Notes: generated by a model not told the origin, from the sequence alone. A stretch of 64,000 bases of DNA from Actinophytocola sp036378875 (GCF_036378875.1 NZ_DASUVO010000057.1:1-64000); one strand, 5' to 3'; positions 39,068-48,223 are shown, numbered from the stretch's first letter. Made by a program: numbers and translations.

Positions 39068-39077
39068 GGAGGTTCAT
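39021..39077 (-). other. Possible 18-codon leader ORF overlapping the ribosomal-protection gene start
   Basis: ATG 39077 with AGAGGA close upstream opens an 18-residue frame (MNLLALFEPRDSRACRRR) that overlaps the start of the GTPase gene out of frame and ends in an Arg-rich run. Leader peptides regulate several ribosome-targeting resistance genes, so this might couple translation. It may also be chance. Confidence 0.25.
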
Positions 39078-39141
39078 GTCCTCTGCGTAGGCGGCAGTTG
39101 GCTGGATGGACATGAACGCTGGCCGCATGACGGAACCCCCT

Positions 39142-39178
39142 CGGGTCTGTTGCCTACCCATTCACCAAAACAGACCCG
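39142..39178 (-). terminator. 10-bp hairpin between the lactonase and ribosomal-protection genes
   Basis: CGGGTCTGTT (39142-39151) pairs with AACAGACCCG (39169-39178) around a 17-nt loop, 18 nt past the lactonase stop. It probably ends the TetR-lactonase operon before the next leftward gene. Confidence 0.5.
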
Positions 39179-39196
39179 TCAACCGGATTACCGGCG

Positions 39197-40033
39197 TCAC
39201 CCGCCGACCGCGGCCTCCTGGTAACGCCTCAGCTCAACGGGATCGTGGGCGCTGATCGTCTCCACCTCGTCCCCGTGCTCGGCGACGAGCGTGCGCAGTC
39301 GATCCTGATTGGACAGTCGGGCGGCGCGGTCGGTCTCCACGATCCCTTGGAACAGGCGCAAACCAGTCGGACAGTCCGCGGCGGAACGGGTCTCGCCGTG
39401 GAAGAAGTAGGCGTCACCGCAGTGCAACAACCATGTGTCGTCGGTGCGGACGGCGACGCCGGCGTGTCCGAGGGTGTGCCCACCGAGCGGTACGAGCAGG
39501 ATGTCCGCCGGCAGCCCGTCCAGTTGCCGGACGGCGTCGAACCCGAACCAGGACTCGCCCGCGGTGTCGTAGGTCTGCCAGTTCGGGCCGTGTGACCACT
39601 GCGCGGCCCGGTACCGGGCCCGGTCGCGCCCGTTCACCCGAGCCGTGGCGTTGCGCAGTTCCTCGCCGTAGACGTGGACCGTGGCGTGCGGGAAGTCGCG
39701 TAGCCCGCCGGCGTGGTCGAGGTCGAGGTGCGTGACCACGATGTGCCGCACGTCCTCGGGCCGATAGCCGAGCTTGACCACCTGCCGGCTCGCGGTTTCC
39801 TCGATGTCGAACAGCGGGTGCGTCACGAACTGGAACTGTTTGGGCAGCGAGCCGTCGGGGTTGGTGACGTCGTCGACCCCGAGTCCGGTGTCGACGAGCA
39901 CCAGTCCGTCATCGGTCTCCACGAGCAGGCAGTGACACACCATGGTGGCCCGCCGCAGGAACCCGCCCCGGCCGTCGACCAGACGGCCGCCGAACGGCCG
40001 CATGGTGCCACAGTTCAGGTGGTGCACGCGCAT
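39197..40033 (-). CDS. MBL-fold metallohydrolase, AHL-lactonase-like
   Basis: 278 residues. The metal motif THLDLDHAGG (H-x-H-x-D-H), LVDTGLG, later His in GHTLGHAG and the Asp in HCGDAYFF are those of the two-zinc beta-lactamase fold, closest to N-acyl-homoserine lactonases such as AiiA/AttM. It probably opens a lactone or thioester. It follows the TetR gene without a gap, so the regulator controls it directly. The natural substrate might be a lactone signal or a drug, which is inference. Confidence 0.82.
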   Translation of the reverse strand: MRVHHLNCGTMRPFGGRLVDGRGGFLRRATMVCHCLLVETDDGLVLVDTGLGVDDVTNPDGSLPKQFQFVTHPLFDIEETASRQVVKLGYRPEDVRHIVVTHLDLDHAGGLRDFPHATVHVYGEELRNATARVNGRDRARYRAAQWSHGPNWQTYDTAGESWFGFDAVRQLDGLPADILLVPLGGHTLGHAGVAVRTDDTWLLHCGDAYFFHGETRSAADCPTGLRLFQGIVETDRAARLSNQDRLRTLVAEHGDEVETISAHDPVELRRYQEAAVGG

Positions 40034-40585
40034 TTACTTGGCCCCTTCGATGAGAACACGCAGATCAGCGGCGACCTGGCGCAGCGGCGCCACGTCACGC
40101 TGGGTTTTGGCGAGCAGCAGGGCGCCTTCGACCGCGGCCAGGACCGTGGTGGCGAGCCCGGGTGCCCGTTCCGTGCTGACTCCTTGCCGCAGAAGGAAAT
40201 CAACCACGACGTCCCGCCAGGAGCCGTACGCGTCCGCACACGCGACCCGGATCGGCTCACTGTCCCCGGCCGCGTCGAGCGCGACCGTCGCGATAGGACA
40301 CCCATCACGGAAGCCGGACGCCACGAGCCGGGTGGCGAACACCTCGAGCGCGGCGTCCAGATCGCGCGCGCCGCTCAGCCGACGCCGGACATCGTTGGCG
40401 GACAAGACAAGCGACTCCGCGGCGAGTTGCTCCTTCCCGCCGGGGAAGTGAAAGTAGAGAGACCCCTTGGGCGCCCGCCCTTCGGCGACCACCTGGTTGA
40501 GCCCGGTCGCGTGATACCCCTGCGACTGGAACAGGGTGGCCGCGGTCTTCAGCAGCCGCTCTCGAGTCTCCCCACGCTTAGCCAT
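40034..40585 (-). CDS. TetR-family regulator, LmrA/YxaF type
   Basis: 183 residues from ATG 40585. Helix-turn-helix: RERLLKTAATLFQSQGYHATGLNQVVAEG then APKGSLYFHFPGGKEQLAAE, and a C-terminal domain as in LmrA/YxaF (GFRDGCPIATVALDAAGD). The stop abuts the lactonase start. A perfect TAGACCGGTCTA palindrome lies 13 bp upstream, matching the TAGACC-type operators known for this class, so it probably represses itself, the lactonase and possibly the divergent P450. Confidence 0.88.
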   Translation of the reverse strand: MAKRGETRERLLKTAATLFQSQGYHATGLNQVVAEGRAPKGSLYFHFPGGKEQLAAESLVLSANDVRRRLSGARDLDAALEVFATRLVASGFRDGCPIATVALDAAGDSEPIRVACADAYGSWRDVVVDFLLRQGVSTERAPGLATTVLAAVEGALLLAKTQRDVAPLRQVAADLRVLIEGAK

Positions 40586-40597
40586 GCCCAAACTATA

Positions 40598-40609
40598 TAG
40601 ACCGGTCTA
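40598..40609. promoter_or_regulatory. TetR operator TAGACCGGTCTA
   Basis: Perfect 12-bp palindrome in the gap between the TetR gene and the divergent P450, embedded in TATATAGACCGGTCTAGTCC, so it may overlap a -10 element. LmrA/YxaF-type repressors bind sites with the same core. Confidence 0.75.
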
Positions 40610-40692
40610 GTCCAAAGCAACCGCGAGACTCGCGAGGCGGCTGCGCCACCCGGACGATTTCGTCGCGAGCCGGCGACGGGGAGGATTGACCC

Positions 40693-41880
40693 ATGGTCGT
40701 GCGCTCGTACCCGTTCGGGCCGGTGAACCGTCTGCGGATCGATCCGATGTACGGCTGGCTGCGGGACAACGAGCCGCTACCGCGGGTGAAGCTGCCCTAC
40801 GGTGACGAGGCGTTCCTGCTGGTGCGGTACGACGACGTGCGCACGGCGCTGGGTGACGCGCGGTTCAGCCGCGCCGAGGCCGTGACGCGCGACGTGCCCC
40901 GGCTGCACCCGGACAAGGTCGGCGTGCTCCTGACCGACCTCGACCCGCCGGAGCACACGAGGTTGCGGCGGCTGATCGCGAAGGCGTTCACCGTGCAGCG
41001 CGTCGAACAGCTGCGGGCCAGGGCGGAGCAGGTCGCCGCGAGCCTGCTGGACGCGATGGTGCAGGCCGGGCCACCGGTCGACCTGACGGAGTCGTTCGCC
41101 GTCCCGCTGCCCAGTCTGATGATCTGCGAGCTGATGGGCGTGCCGTACGAGGACCAGGACAGGTTCCGGGACTGGGTCGCGGCGTTCATGTCGGTCACCG
41201 CGCTCACCAACGAGGAGCGGCAGGCGAAGGTCGGCCGGCTCGCCGCCTACCTCGGGGAGCTGGCCGCACAGCGCCGGGAAACGCCGGCGGACGACCTGCT
41301 CGGCGCGCTGGTCGTCGCCCAGGAGGAACAGGACCGGCTCACCGAGGACGAGCTGGTCCAGCTGACGCTGCTGATCCTCGCCGCGGGCTACGAGTCGACC
41401 GCGAGCCAGATCGTCAACTTCACCTACACGCTGCTGGGCCACCCCGACCAGCTCGCGTTGCTGCGGGCACAGCCTGAGCTGATGCCGGGCGCGGTGGAGG
41501 AGCTGATGCGGTGGGTGCCGCTGCTCGCCACCGCGGACACGCTTCCCCGCTACGCGCTGGCGGACGTCGAACTGAGCGGCGGCACCGTGCCGGCGGGCGA
41601 TCCCGTGCTGCTGGCGAAGCACGCCGCCAACCGCGATCCACGCAGGTATCCCGACCCGGACCGGCTCGACGTCACCCGGGATGCCAAGGGCCACCTGGGT
41701 TTCGGGCACGGCGCACACCACTGCCTCGGTGCGCCGCTGGCACGGATGGACCTACGGGTGGCGCTGGACGCACTGCTGATCCGCCTGCCCGCACTGCGCC
41801 TCGCGATCCCGGGGGACGAGATCGAGTGGAAGACCGGCATGGCCGTACGCGGGCCGGTCACCTTGCCTATCGCCTGGTAG
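40693..41880 (+). CDS. Cytochrome P450
   Basis: 395 residues, the usual length of a soluble bacterial P450. Heme loop LGFGHGAHHCLGAPLAR (Cys ligand), E-x-x-R in EELMRWVP, and I-helix LAAGYESTAS. The I-helix has Ser-Thr where AGxET-T enzymes have Thr-Thr. GGAGG lies 10 nt before ATG 40693. No ferredoxin or reductase is adjacent. Divergent from the TetR/lactonase operon, so it may act on the same signal or drug class. CYP105/107-like by general look. Confidence 0.92.
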   Translation: MVVRSYPFGPVNRLRIDPMYGWLRDNEPLPRVKLPYGDEAFLLVRYDDVRTALGDARFSRAEAVTRDVPRLHPDKVGVLLTDLDPPEHTRLRRLIAKAFTVQRVEQLRARAEQVAASLLDAMVQAGPPVDLTESFAVPLPSLMICELMGVPYEDQDRFRDWVAAFMSVTALTNEERQAKVGRLAAYLGELAAQRRETPADDLLGALVVAQEEQDRLTEDELVQLTLLILAAGYESTASQIVNFTYTLLGHPDQLALLRAQPELMPGAVEELMRWVPLLATADTLPRYALADVELSGGTVPAGDPVLLAKHAANRDPRRYPDPDRLDVTRDAKGHLGFGHGAHHCLGAPLARMDLRVALDALLIRLPALRLAIPGDEIEWKTGMAVRGPVTLPIAW

Positions 41881-42205
41881 GACGCCGGACCTTGATCAGG
41901 TCCCTGTCCGTGGCCGAGGCACGCAGGTCGCGGAAGTCGACGCCGAACGCCTCCACCGCGCGGGCCGCGAGCGCGAGGCCGCGGTCGCACACCGCGCGGT
42001 CCGTCTTCTCGACCTCGGCACGTAGCTCGACACGAAAGCTGAAGAAGGCCAACGCACGGTCGTAGGACAGCACTCCCTCCTCGGAGAAGCCGCTGTCGAG
42101 CATGTCGTGCTCGTCGGCGGCGGCCAGCAGCCGGGCACGGCCGGCCGTGTCGAGGTCGGTGAACCGGCCGCGCACGAGTACGCGGTAGGTGTGCTGATCG
42201 GGCAT
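41867..42205 (-). CDS. Small DUF6204-like protein
   Basis: 112 residues. It reads YRVLVRGRFTDLDTAGRARL, GVLSYDRALAFFSFRVELRAEVE and RGLALAARAVEAFGVDFRDLR, matching my memory of the actinobacterial DUF6204 family. The small alpha/beta fold has no catalytic motif and no signal peptide. It overlaps the convergent P450 3' end by 14 bp and is divergent from the subtilase across 209 bp, where no clear promoter was picked out. Confidence 0.65.
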   Translation of the reverse strand: MPDQHTYRVLVRGRFTDLDTAGRARLLAAADEHDMLDSGFSEEGVLSYDRALAFFSFRVELRAEVEKTDRAVCDRGLALAARAVEAFGVDFRDLRASATDRDLIKVRRPTRR

Positions 42206-42414
42206 GTCGTCCCCTCAACGATCGTGGTCGGGCGACAGGGTGGCGGAACGAGCCCGTCCAGGCAAACGATTTCCCCCAATGTCCACATAGGACACTGAGC
42301 CGTTCGGCCTATTGCCAGCACATCCGAGCGATGGATACGTTGCGTACACACGCGGACGCTGGGGGTGGCCGCCGTCTGGGGCACCCTGCCGCACCGGAAA
42401 CGGAAGGGCTCAGG

Positions 42415-45400
42415 GTGCGAAAGATCGGCTTACGAAGAATCGGCACCGGCGTGGCCGTCATGGGGTTGGTGCTCGCCACCGCCCCCGCGGTGCACGCCCA
42501 AGCACGCACCACGGCAGAGCTGGGCCGGACGGTCACGCTCGTCACCGGCGACCAGGTCGTCCTCCACGGCGGCGTGGCACGCGAGGTGCGTCCCGGCCCC
42601 GGCCGTGAGGGCATGCGGTTCTCGGTCCACAAGGCCGCCGGCCACCTGTACGTCATCCCCGCGGACGCACTGCGCGCGGTCGCGTCCGGCCGGGTCGACC
42701 GGCGCGTCTTCGACCTCACCACGCTGACCGAGTTCGGCTACGACCGCCGTGACACGGTCCCGCTCATCGTCACCGGGCCGAGCGCGACGAGGGTCGCCAA
42801 CACGGGCCGGGCGCTACCCAGCATCGACGGCTACGCGTTCGACGCCGCCAAGGGCTCGGCCTGGCGCACGGTCACGGCCTCGCGCGGGATCAGCAGGATC
42901 TGGCTCGACGGCAAGCGCAAGGCCGTCCTGGACCACAGCGTGCCGCAGATCGGCGCGCCGGCCGCGTGGCAGGCCGGCTACACCGGCGCGGGCGTCACGG
43001 TCGCGGTCATCGACACGGGCGTCGACCAGACCCACCCTGACCTCGCCGACCGGGAGATCGCCGAGGAGAACTTCAGCGGCGCCGACGACAACGTCGACCA
43101 CTTCGGGCACGGCACCCACGTCGCCTCGATCGTCGCCGGCACCGGCGCGAAGTCCGGCGGCAAGTACCGCGGCGTCGCGGCCGGCGCGTCGATCCTGGAC
43201 GCGAAGGTGCTGGACGACTCCGGCTTCGGCCTGGACTCGTGGATCATCGCCGGCATGGAGTGGGCGGCCAAGGAAGGCGCCGACATCGCGAACCTGAGCC
43301 TCGGCGGCACGGACACGCCCGGGATCGACCCGCTCGAAGCGGCCGTCAACTCGCTGTCGGCCGAGTACGGCACGCTGTTCGTGATCGCGGCCGGCAACTC
43401 CTTCCGAGACGGCACGATCGGCTCGCCGGGCAGCGCGGACGCCGCGCTCACCGTCGGCGCCGTCGACCGTGACGACAACCTGGCGGTCTTCTCCAGCCGA
43501 GGACCGCGCGTCGGCGACGGCGCGATCAAGCCGGACGTCACCGCGCCGGGCGTGGACATCGTGGCCGCGCTGCACTCCGACGGCACCATCGGCGAGGAGG
43601 TCGAACCCGGCTACACGGCCCTGTCCGGCACCTCGATGGCCACTCCGCACGTCGCGGGCGCGGCCGCGTTGCTGGCCCAGCAGCACCCGGACTACACGGG
43701 CGCACAGCTCAAGGCCGTGCTGTCCGCGTCCACGAAGCCGCATCCCGACCTGACCGCGTTCCAGCAGGGCTCCGGCCGGATCGACGTGGCACGGGCGATC
43801 ACCCAGACCGTGGTGAGCGAGCCGACGAGCGTCAGCATCGGCACGGTGCGGTGGCCGCACGACGACGACGCGGCGGTCACCAAGCCCATCACCTACCGCA
43901 ACCTCGGCGACGCGGACGTCACCCTGTCGCTGGCGCTCGACACGAAGGCGCCGGCGGGCATGTTCTCGTTGAGCGCCAACGAGGTCACGGTCCCGGCCGG
44001 CGGCACGGCCGAGGTGACCGTCACCGCCGACGCGCGTACCGGGAGCGTGGACGGGTTCTTCTCGGCGGCGGTCGTGGCGACGTCGGGGACGTCCGTGACC
44101 CGCACGCCGGTCGCGCTGGACCGCGAGGTGGAGAGCTACAACCTGACCCTCGAGGTGGTCGACAGGAACGGTGCGGCCACCAGCGAGTACAGCGCGCTGC
44201 TCATCGGCATGACCAACAACGCCTTCGCGCTCCCGTACGACGAGGACGGCAGCGTCGAGGTGCGGCTGCCGAAGGGCCAGTACCTGCTCGACAGCACGAT
44301 CGTGACGCCGGCCGGCGAGCGACCGGACTTCTCCCTGCTCATCCAGCCGAACCTGGTGCTGGACAAGGACACCACGGTCCAACTGGACGCGCGGGTGGCC
44401 AAACCGCTCAACATCAAGCCACCCGCCGAGGCGAAGCTGGCGATCGGTGACATCGGCTACACGATGAGCAGCGAGACCAGCAGCATGGGTTCGGCGTTCC
44501 TGACCGACGACGTGAGCAAGGTGTACACGGCCCACCTCGGCGCGCCGGTGCCGGGCACCGCGTTCACCAGCAAGATCAACACTCAGTGGTTCGGCGAGGA
44601 CGATTCGTTCTACGGCCTGTCCTGGTTCTCGCACGGCACCATGCCGACCGGGTTCACGAAGGTGGTCCAGCAGCGGGAGCTCGCGACCGTGCGGTCCGAC
44701 CTCGGCACACCGACCCCGGACCGCGCCGGCGGCGCGATCACGTTCCCGTTCCCGGTCGAGGGCGACGGTTTCGTGTTCGGCATCGTGCAGGACGTGAAGC
44801 TGCCCAGCACGCGGGTCGCGCACCTCACGACGGACGCCGTGCAGTGGCAGTCGATGCTGCTGCAGGTGAACGAAGAGGGGATCGAGGAAGCGCAGTTCAC
44901 CTCGCCGTTCCAGCGGTACCGAGCCGGCCGGACGTACGGGTTGCGGTTCAACCACGGCATGTTCGGCCCGTCGATGACCGACGACGGGTTCGTTGGCGAC
45001 GCGGTGTACCGGTTCGGCGACGAGCTGTACGTCGCGCCTGCGCTGTACGGCGACGGCGCGGGCAACGTCGGCTATTCCGTCCTGTCCTCGGCCACGTTCG
45101 AGCTTTACCGCAACGGTGAGCTGATCAGCTCGTCCAACGAGCCGGGCGGGATGGCGGTGGTGCCGCCGGACGACGCGGAGTACCGGGCAGTGGTCAAGAC
45201 CACGCGGGCACGCGACGTGTTCGACGTGAGCACGGCCGTTGACGTGTCCTGGACGTTCCGGTCCGCACACGTTGACGACGAGACGCTGGTGCCGCAACCG
45301 GTGTCGGCGGTCCGGTTCACTCCCCGACTGGACGACGACAACTCGGCCAGGGCGGGCAGGCCGTTCGTGGTGCCGGTCTCGTTGCAGCACAACGAGACGG

Positions 45401-45609
45401 GCGCACTCGACCGGCCGCGCACGCTGAAGGTCGACGTCTCCTACGACGAGGGCAAGACGTGGCGGAAGGCCGATGTCCTGCTGAACCTGGCGGTGCTGCT
45501 GCACCACCCGGCAGGCGCCGAGTCCGTGTCACTGCGGGCGACCGCCACCGATCGGGACGGGAACTCCGTGACGCAGACGGTGATCCGGGCCTACAAGCTG
45601 CGGAAGTGA
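42415..45609 (+). CDS. Secreted subtilisin-family (S8) serine protease
   Basis: 1064 residues from GTG 42415 (GAAGGG 7 nt upstream). Signal peptide ends near AVHAQA. The catalytic triad is Asp in VAVIDTGVDQTHPDL (about residue 200), His in HFGHGTHVASI and Ser in LSGTSMATPHVAG (about 410). A propeptide of about 150 residues precedes the protease domain. The last 600 residues are beta-rich extracellular domains (VTVPAGGTAEVTVTADARTG, a Fn3-like piece). No LPxTG anchor is seen, so it is released. Its 3' end overlaps the convergent phosphoesterase gene by 19 bp. Confidence 0.92.
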   Translation: MRKIGLRRIGTGVAVMGLVLATAPAVHAQARTTAELGRTVTLVTGDQVVLHGGVAREVRPGPGREGMRFSVHKAAGHLYVIPADALRAVASGRVDRRVFDLTTLTEFGYDRRDTVPLIVTGPSATRVANTGRALPSIDGYAFDAAKGSAWRTVTASRGISRIWLDGKRKAVLDHSVPQIGAPAAWQAGYTGAGVTVAVIDTGVDQTHPDLADREIAEENFSGADDNVDHFGHGTHVASIVAGTGAKSGGKYRGVAAGASILDAKVLDDSGFGLDSWIIAGMEWAAKEGADIANLSLGGTDTPGIDPLEAAVNSLSAEYGTLFVIAAGNSFRDGTIGSPGSADAALTVGAVDRDDNLAVFSSRGPRVGDGAIKPDVTAPGVDIVAALHSDGTIGEEVEPGYTALSGTSMATPHVAGAAALLAQQHPDYTGAQLKAVLSASTKPHPDLTAFQQGSGRIDVARAITQTVVSEPTSVSIGTVRWPHDDDAAVTKPITYRNLGDADVTLSLALDTKAPAGMFSLSANEVTVPAGGTAEVTVTADARTGSVDGFFSAAVVATSGTSVTRTPVALDREVESYNLTLEVVDRNGAATSEYSALLIGMTNNAFALPYDEDGSVEVRLPKGQYLLDSTIVTPAGERPDFSLLIQPNLVLDKDTTVQLDARVAKPLNIKPPAEAKLAIGDIGYTMSSETSSMGSAFLTDDVSKVYTAHLGAPVPGTAFTSKINTQWFGEDDSFYGLSWFSHGTMPTGFTKVVQQRELATVRSDLGTPTPDRAGGAITFPFPVEGDGFVFGIVQDVKLPSTRVAHLTTDAVQWQSMLLQVNEEGIEEAQFTSPFQRYRAGRTYGLRFNHGMFGPSMTDDGFVGDAVYRFGDELYVAPALYGDGAGNVGYSVLSSATFELYRNGELISSSNEPGGMAVVPPDDAEYRAVVKTTRARDVFDVSTAVDVSWTFRSAHVDDETLVPQPVSAVRFTPRLDDDNSARAGRPFVVPVSLQHNETGALDRPRTLKVDVSYDEGKTWRKADVLLNLAVLLHHPAGAESVSLRATATDRDGNSVTQTVIRAYKLRK

Positions 45610-46337
45610 GTGACCAGCCCGCGATCGTCGACCACGTGGAAGGCGATCGCGGGCGGTAGGCCGAAGTCGACGATGTGGTCGCCCTCGGCCGGGAGAACCA
45701 ACGTCGACACCACGCCGGGCGCCACGACCAGTGGCCGCCCGGCGAAGGTCGTCGTGGCCGCGGTGTGCGCGTGTCCACAGAGGACCGCGAGCACCTTGTC
45801 GTTCAACACTTCCGCGAGCTGTACGTCGTTCCCGAGCCGGATGTCGTCGACGTACGGGACGTGCAGTGCGACCGGCGGATGGTGGAAGCAGACCAGCGCG
45901 GGATCCTCGGTGTCGGAGAGGACCTTGTCCAGCCAGGTCAACGTGGTGTCGTCGAGGAGCCCGTCGGCCCGGCCGGGAATCGACGAGTCACACATGGCGA
46001 TCGTGAACCCCGCGAGGTGGTGCACCTGGTTGACGGGCTCGCCACTGCTGTCCTCACCGAGCAACGTGGCGCGGTACGCCTCGCGCACGTCGTGGTTGCC
46101 GGGACACGGGAGCACCGGAAACCGCAGAGAGCCAAGGAGTTCACGCACGACCCGGTACTCCTCGGGAGCACCGTGGTCGGCGAGGTCACCGGTCGCGAGC
46201 ACCCCGTCGACATCGCCGGGCAGGGCGTTGACGTAGTCGATCACCTGCTGGGCACGGCGAAGCGCGCGGGCGCCGCCGTCACCCTGGTAGTCCTGGCCGA
46301 TGTGTAAGTCGCTGATGTGGGCGAGCGTCAGGGGCAC
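45591..46337 (-). CDS. Calcineurin-like metallophosphoesterase, CpdA-like
   Basis: 248 residues from GTG 46337. Metal motifs in order: LAHISDLHIG (D-x-H), ATGDLADHG (GDxxD), PGNHDVR (GNHD), CFHHPP and CGHAHTA (GHxH). This is the class III cyclic-nucleotide phosphodiesterase/phosphoesterase pattern. It lies 4 bp after the CaiB-type gene, so it is the last gene of the heme-operon direction, but no functional link is clear. Confidence 0.87.
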   Translation of the reverse strand: MPLTLAHISDLHIGQDYQGDGGARALRRAQQVIDYVNALPGDVDGVLATGDLADHGAPEEYRVVRELLGSLRFPVLPCPGNHDVREAYRATLLGEDSSGEPVNQVHHLAGFTIAMCDSSIPGRADGLLDDTTLTWLDKVLSDTEDPALVCFHHPPVALHVPYVDDIRLGNDVQLAEVLNDKVLAVLCGHAHTAATTTFAGRPLVVAPGVVSTLVLPAEGDHIVDFGLPPAIAFHVVDDRGLVTHFRSL

Positions 46338-46341
46338 GGGT

Positions 46342-47526
46342 TCACCACCAGGTGGCCGGGTCGCGGCCGGGTTGGCGCGGGCCGGCCAGGGCGACCGACG
46401 CGCACGGGACGCGGATGTGGGTGAGGCGACCGAAGTCGCTGTCGGTCTCGGTGAGCCAGGGCGTCGGGTCCACTTCGGACACAGGACCCTCCTGCCGGCC
46501 GAGATCGTGCAGCCATTCCGCCGTTCTGGCAAGGGAAAGCCGCACGTGCCACGAGCCGCCCTCGGTGGCCCGACGACGCAGTGCCGTCATCGCCCCGTAC
46601 GCGGCGAGCCAGCCAGTGGCATGGTCGAGTGCCTGCGCGGGCAGCGGGCGCGGCTTGTCCGTGCCGGCGTGCGCGGCGATGCCGCAGGCCATCTGCACGA
46701 GGCTGTCGAAGCCGCGTCGGTCCCGCCATGGCCCGGTGTGTCCGTAGGCGGCGAGGCTGACGACCACGATGCCGGGGCGCGTCGCGGCGAGGTCGGCGGG
46801 ACCGAAACCCTTGCGTGCCAGGGAACTCGGTCGGTACGACTGGACGAACACGTCCGCGCCGGCCACCAGCGCCCGCAGCTCGTCGCCGAGGCCCACAGTG
46901 CACTGCCGCTTGCCGAAGTCGGTGTCCCGCACCAGGTCGAGGAGCACCGGCCAGCCCGGCGGGGTGACGTGGAGGACGTCCGCGCCGTGCGCCGCGAGCA
47001 CGCGACCGCACACGGGCCCGGCGATGACGTGGGTGAGGTCGAGCACCCGCGCGCCGTCGAGCGTGAACGCCTCCGGTGCCGCCTCGCCGATCTTCTCGAT
47101 GGCCACCAACGGTTCTTCCCGGACCGCTCCGCCGGGACCGGTCTCGAGCCATTCCTCGCGGGTGCGCATCGCGGCGGCCGCGCCACCCGCCGCCAGCACC
47201 CGCTCCTCCACCTCGACCGCCGAGTGGCGGGCCACCTCGGGGGCGGGGTCGGCACCGAGGGCGTCACGGATCGCCGCCGCGTGGTGCGGGTAGTTGGCGT
47301 GCAGGCGTACCCAGCCGTCAGCGGCGCGGTAGTCGCCGGACAGCGGCGCCCACAACGGTTTCGCCGCCTCGCCGACCACCCTGGTGTGACGCTCGCTGCG
47401 GAACGCCTCCGCCGCGTGCCCGACGTCCACGGTGAACCCCGTGTCACCGCGTGCGGCCTCGGTGGCCATCCGCACACAGGTGGCGGCCAGCTCCGCCACC
47501 CGATAGGGGCCGGGGAGAGGATTCAT
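46342..47526 (-). CDS. CaiB/BaiF-type CoA-transferase family protein
   Basis: 394 residues. The family III CoA-transferase half (GARVLDLTHVIAGPVCGRVLAAHGADVLHV, GADVFVQSYRPSSLARKGFG, SLAAYGHTGPW) comes second. The N-terminal half (VTVDVGHAAEAF-like region and HANYPHHAAAI) resembles the other end of the fold, so the order looks permuted compared with FRC/CaiB. The usual VENFRPG is VQSYRPS. ATG 47526 directly abuts the chdC stop. A role in heme synthesis is not known; it may simply share the promoter. Confidence 0.75.
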   Translation of the reverse strand: MNPLPGPYRVAELAATCVRMATEAARGDTGFTVDVGHAAEAFRSERHTRVVGEAAKPLWAPLSGDYRAADGWVRLHANYPHHAAAIRDALGADPAPEVARHSAVEVEERVLAAGGAAAAMRTREEWLETGPGGAVREEPLVAIEKIGEAAPEAFTLDGARVLDLTHVIAGPVCGRVLAAHGADVLHVTPPGWPVLLDLVRDTDFGKRQCTVGLGDELRALVAGADVFVQSYRPSSLARKGFGPADLAATRPGIVVVSLAAYGHTGPWRDRRGFDSLVQMACGIAAHAGTDKPRPLPAQALDHATGWLAAYGAMTALRRRATEGGSWHVRLSLARTAEWLHDLGRQEGPVSEVDPTPWLTETDSDFGRLTHIRVPCASVALAGPRQPGRDPATWW

Positions 47527-48219
47527 CTACGGCAGGTTGGCGACCAGCTCGGCGGGGGCGATCTTCGTGCCGGTGTAGAACGGGATCTCCTCGCGCACGT
47601 GCCGCCGCGCCGTGCTGCCACGCAGGTGGCGCATGAGGTCGACGATCCGGTGCAGCTCGTCCGCCTCGAACGCCAGGATCCACTCGTAGTCACCGAGGGC
47701 GAAGGACGCGACCGTGTTGGCGCGCACGTCCGGGTAGTCGCGGGCCATCTTGCCGTGCTCGGCGAGCATGCCGCGCCGCTCCTCGTCCGGCAGCAGGTAC
47801 CACTCGTAGGACCGCACGAACGGGTACACGCACACGTACTTGCGTGCCGGCTCGCCGGCCAGGAACGCCGGGATGTGGCTCTTGTTGAACTCCGCGGGCC
47901 GGTGCAGCGCGACCTGGCTCCACACGGGCGTCGACGCGCGGCCGAGCGCGGTGCGGCGGAAGCCGGCGTACGCGGCCTGCACCTGCTCGATCTCCTCGGC
48001 GTGCCACCAGATGAGGTAGTCGGCGTCGGCACGCAGACCCGCCACGTCGTACACGCCCCGGACCACGACGCCCTTGCTCTCCAGACCGTCGAGGTACTCC
48101 TGCGCCTCGGTGGCCGCGGGGCCCCGGTCGTCGCCAAGGCGACCCGGTTCGGCGCGGAACACCGACCACATGGTGTAGCGGATCGTGTCGTTGAGCTCGG
48201 CGTAGTTCAGGCGGGCCAT
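47527..48219 (-). CDS. chdC: Coproheme decarboxylase (HemQ)
   Basis: 230 residues. Chlorite-dismutase-fold protein of the actinobacterial ChdC type: YTMWSVFRAEPGRLG at the start, YVCVYPFVRSYEWYLLP, DVRANTVASFALGDYEWILAFEADELHRIVDLMRHL, and VREEIPFYTG. It oxidatively decarboxylates two propionates of coproheme to make heme b, the last step of the coproporphyrin-dependent pathway. It lies 4 bp after cgoX. M. tuberculosis Rv2676c has the same place. Confidence 0.93.
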   Translation of the reverse strand: MARLNYAELNDTIRYTMWSVFRAEPGRLGDDRGPAATEAQEYLDGLESKGVVVRGVYDVAGLRADADYLIWWHAEEIEQVQAAYAGFRRTALGRASTPVWSQVALHRPAEFNKSHIPAFLAGEPARKYVCVYPFVRSYEWYLLPDEERRGMLAEHGKMARDYPDVRANTVASFALGDYEWILAFEADELHRIVDLMRHLRGSTARRHVREEIPFYTGTKIAPAELVANLP

Positions 48220-48223
48220 GACT

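Noticed and set aside
39076..39090. Perfect AAGGAGG site before an ATG on the plus strand
   Set aside because: The frame stops after four codons (MSSA); the sequence is the complement of the ribosomal-protection gene start region.
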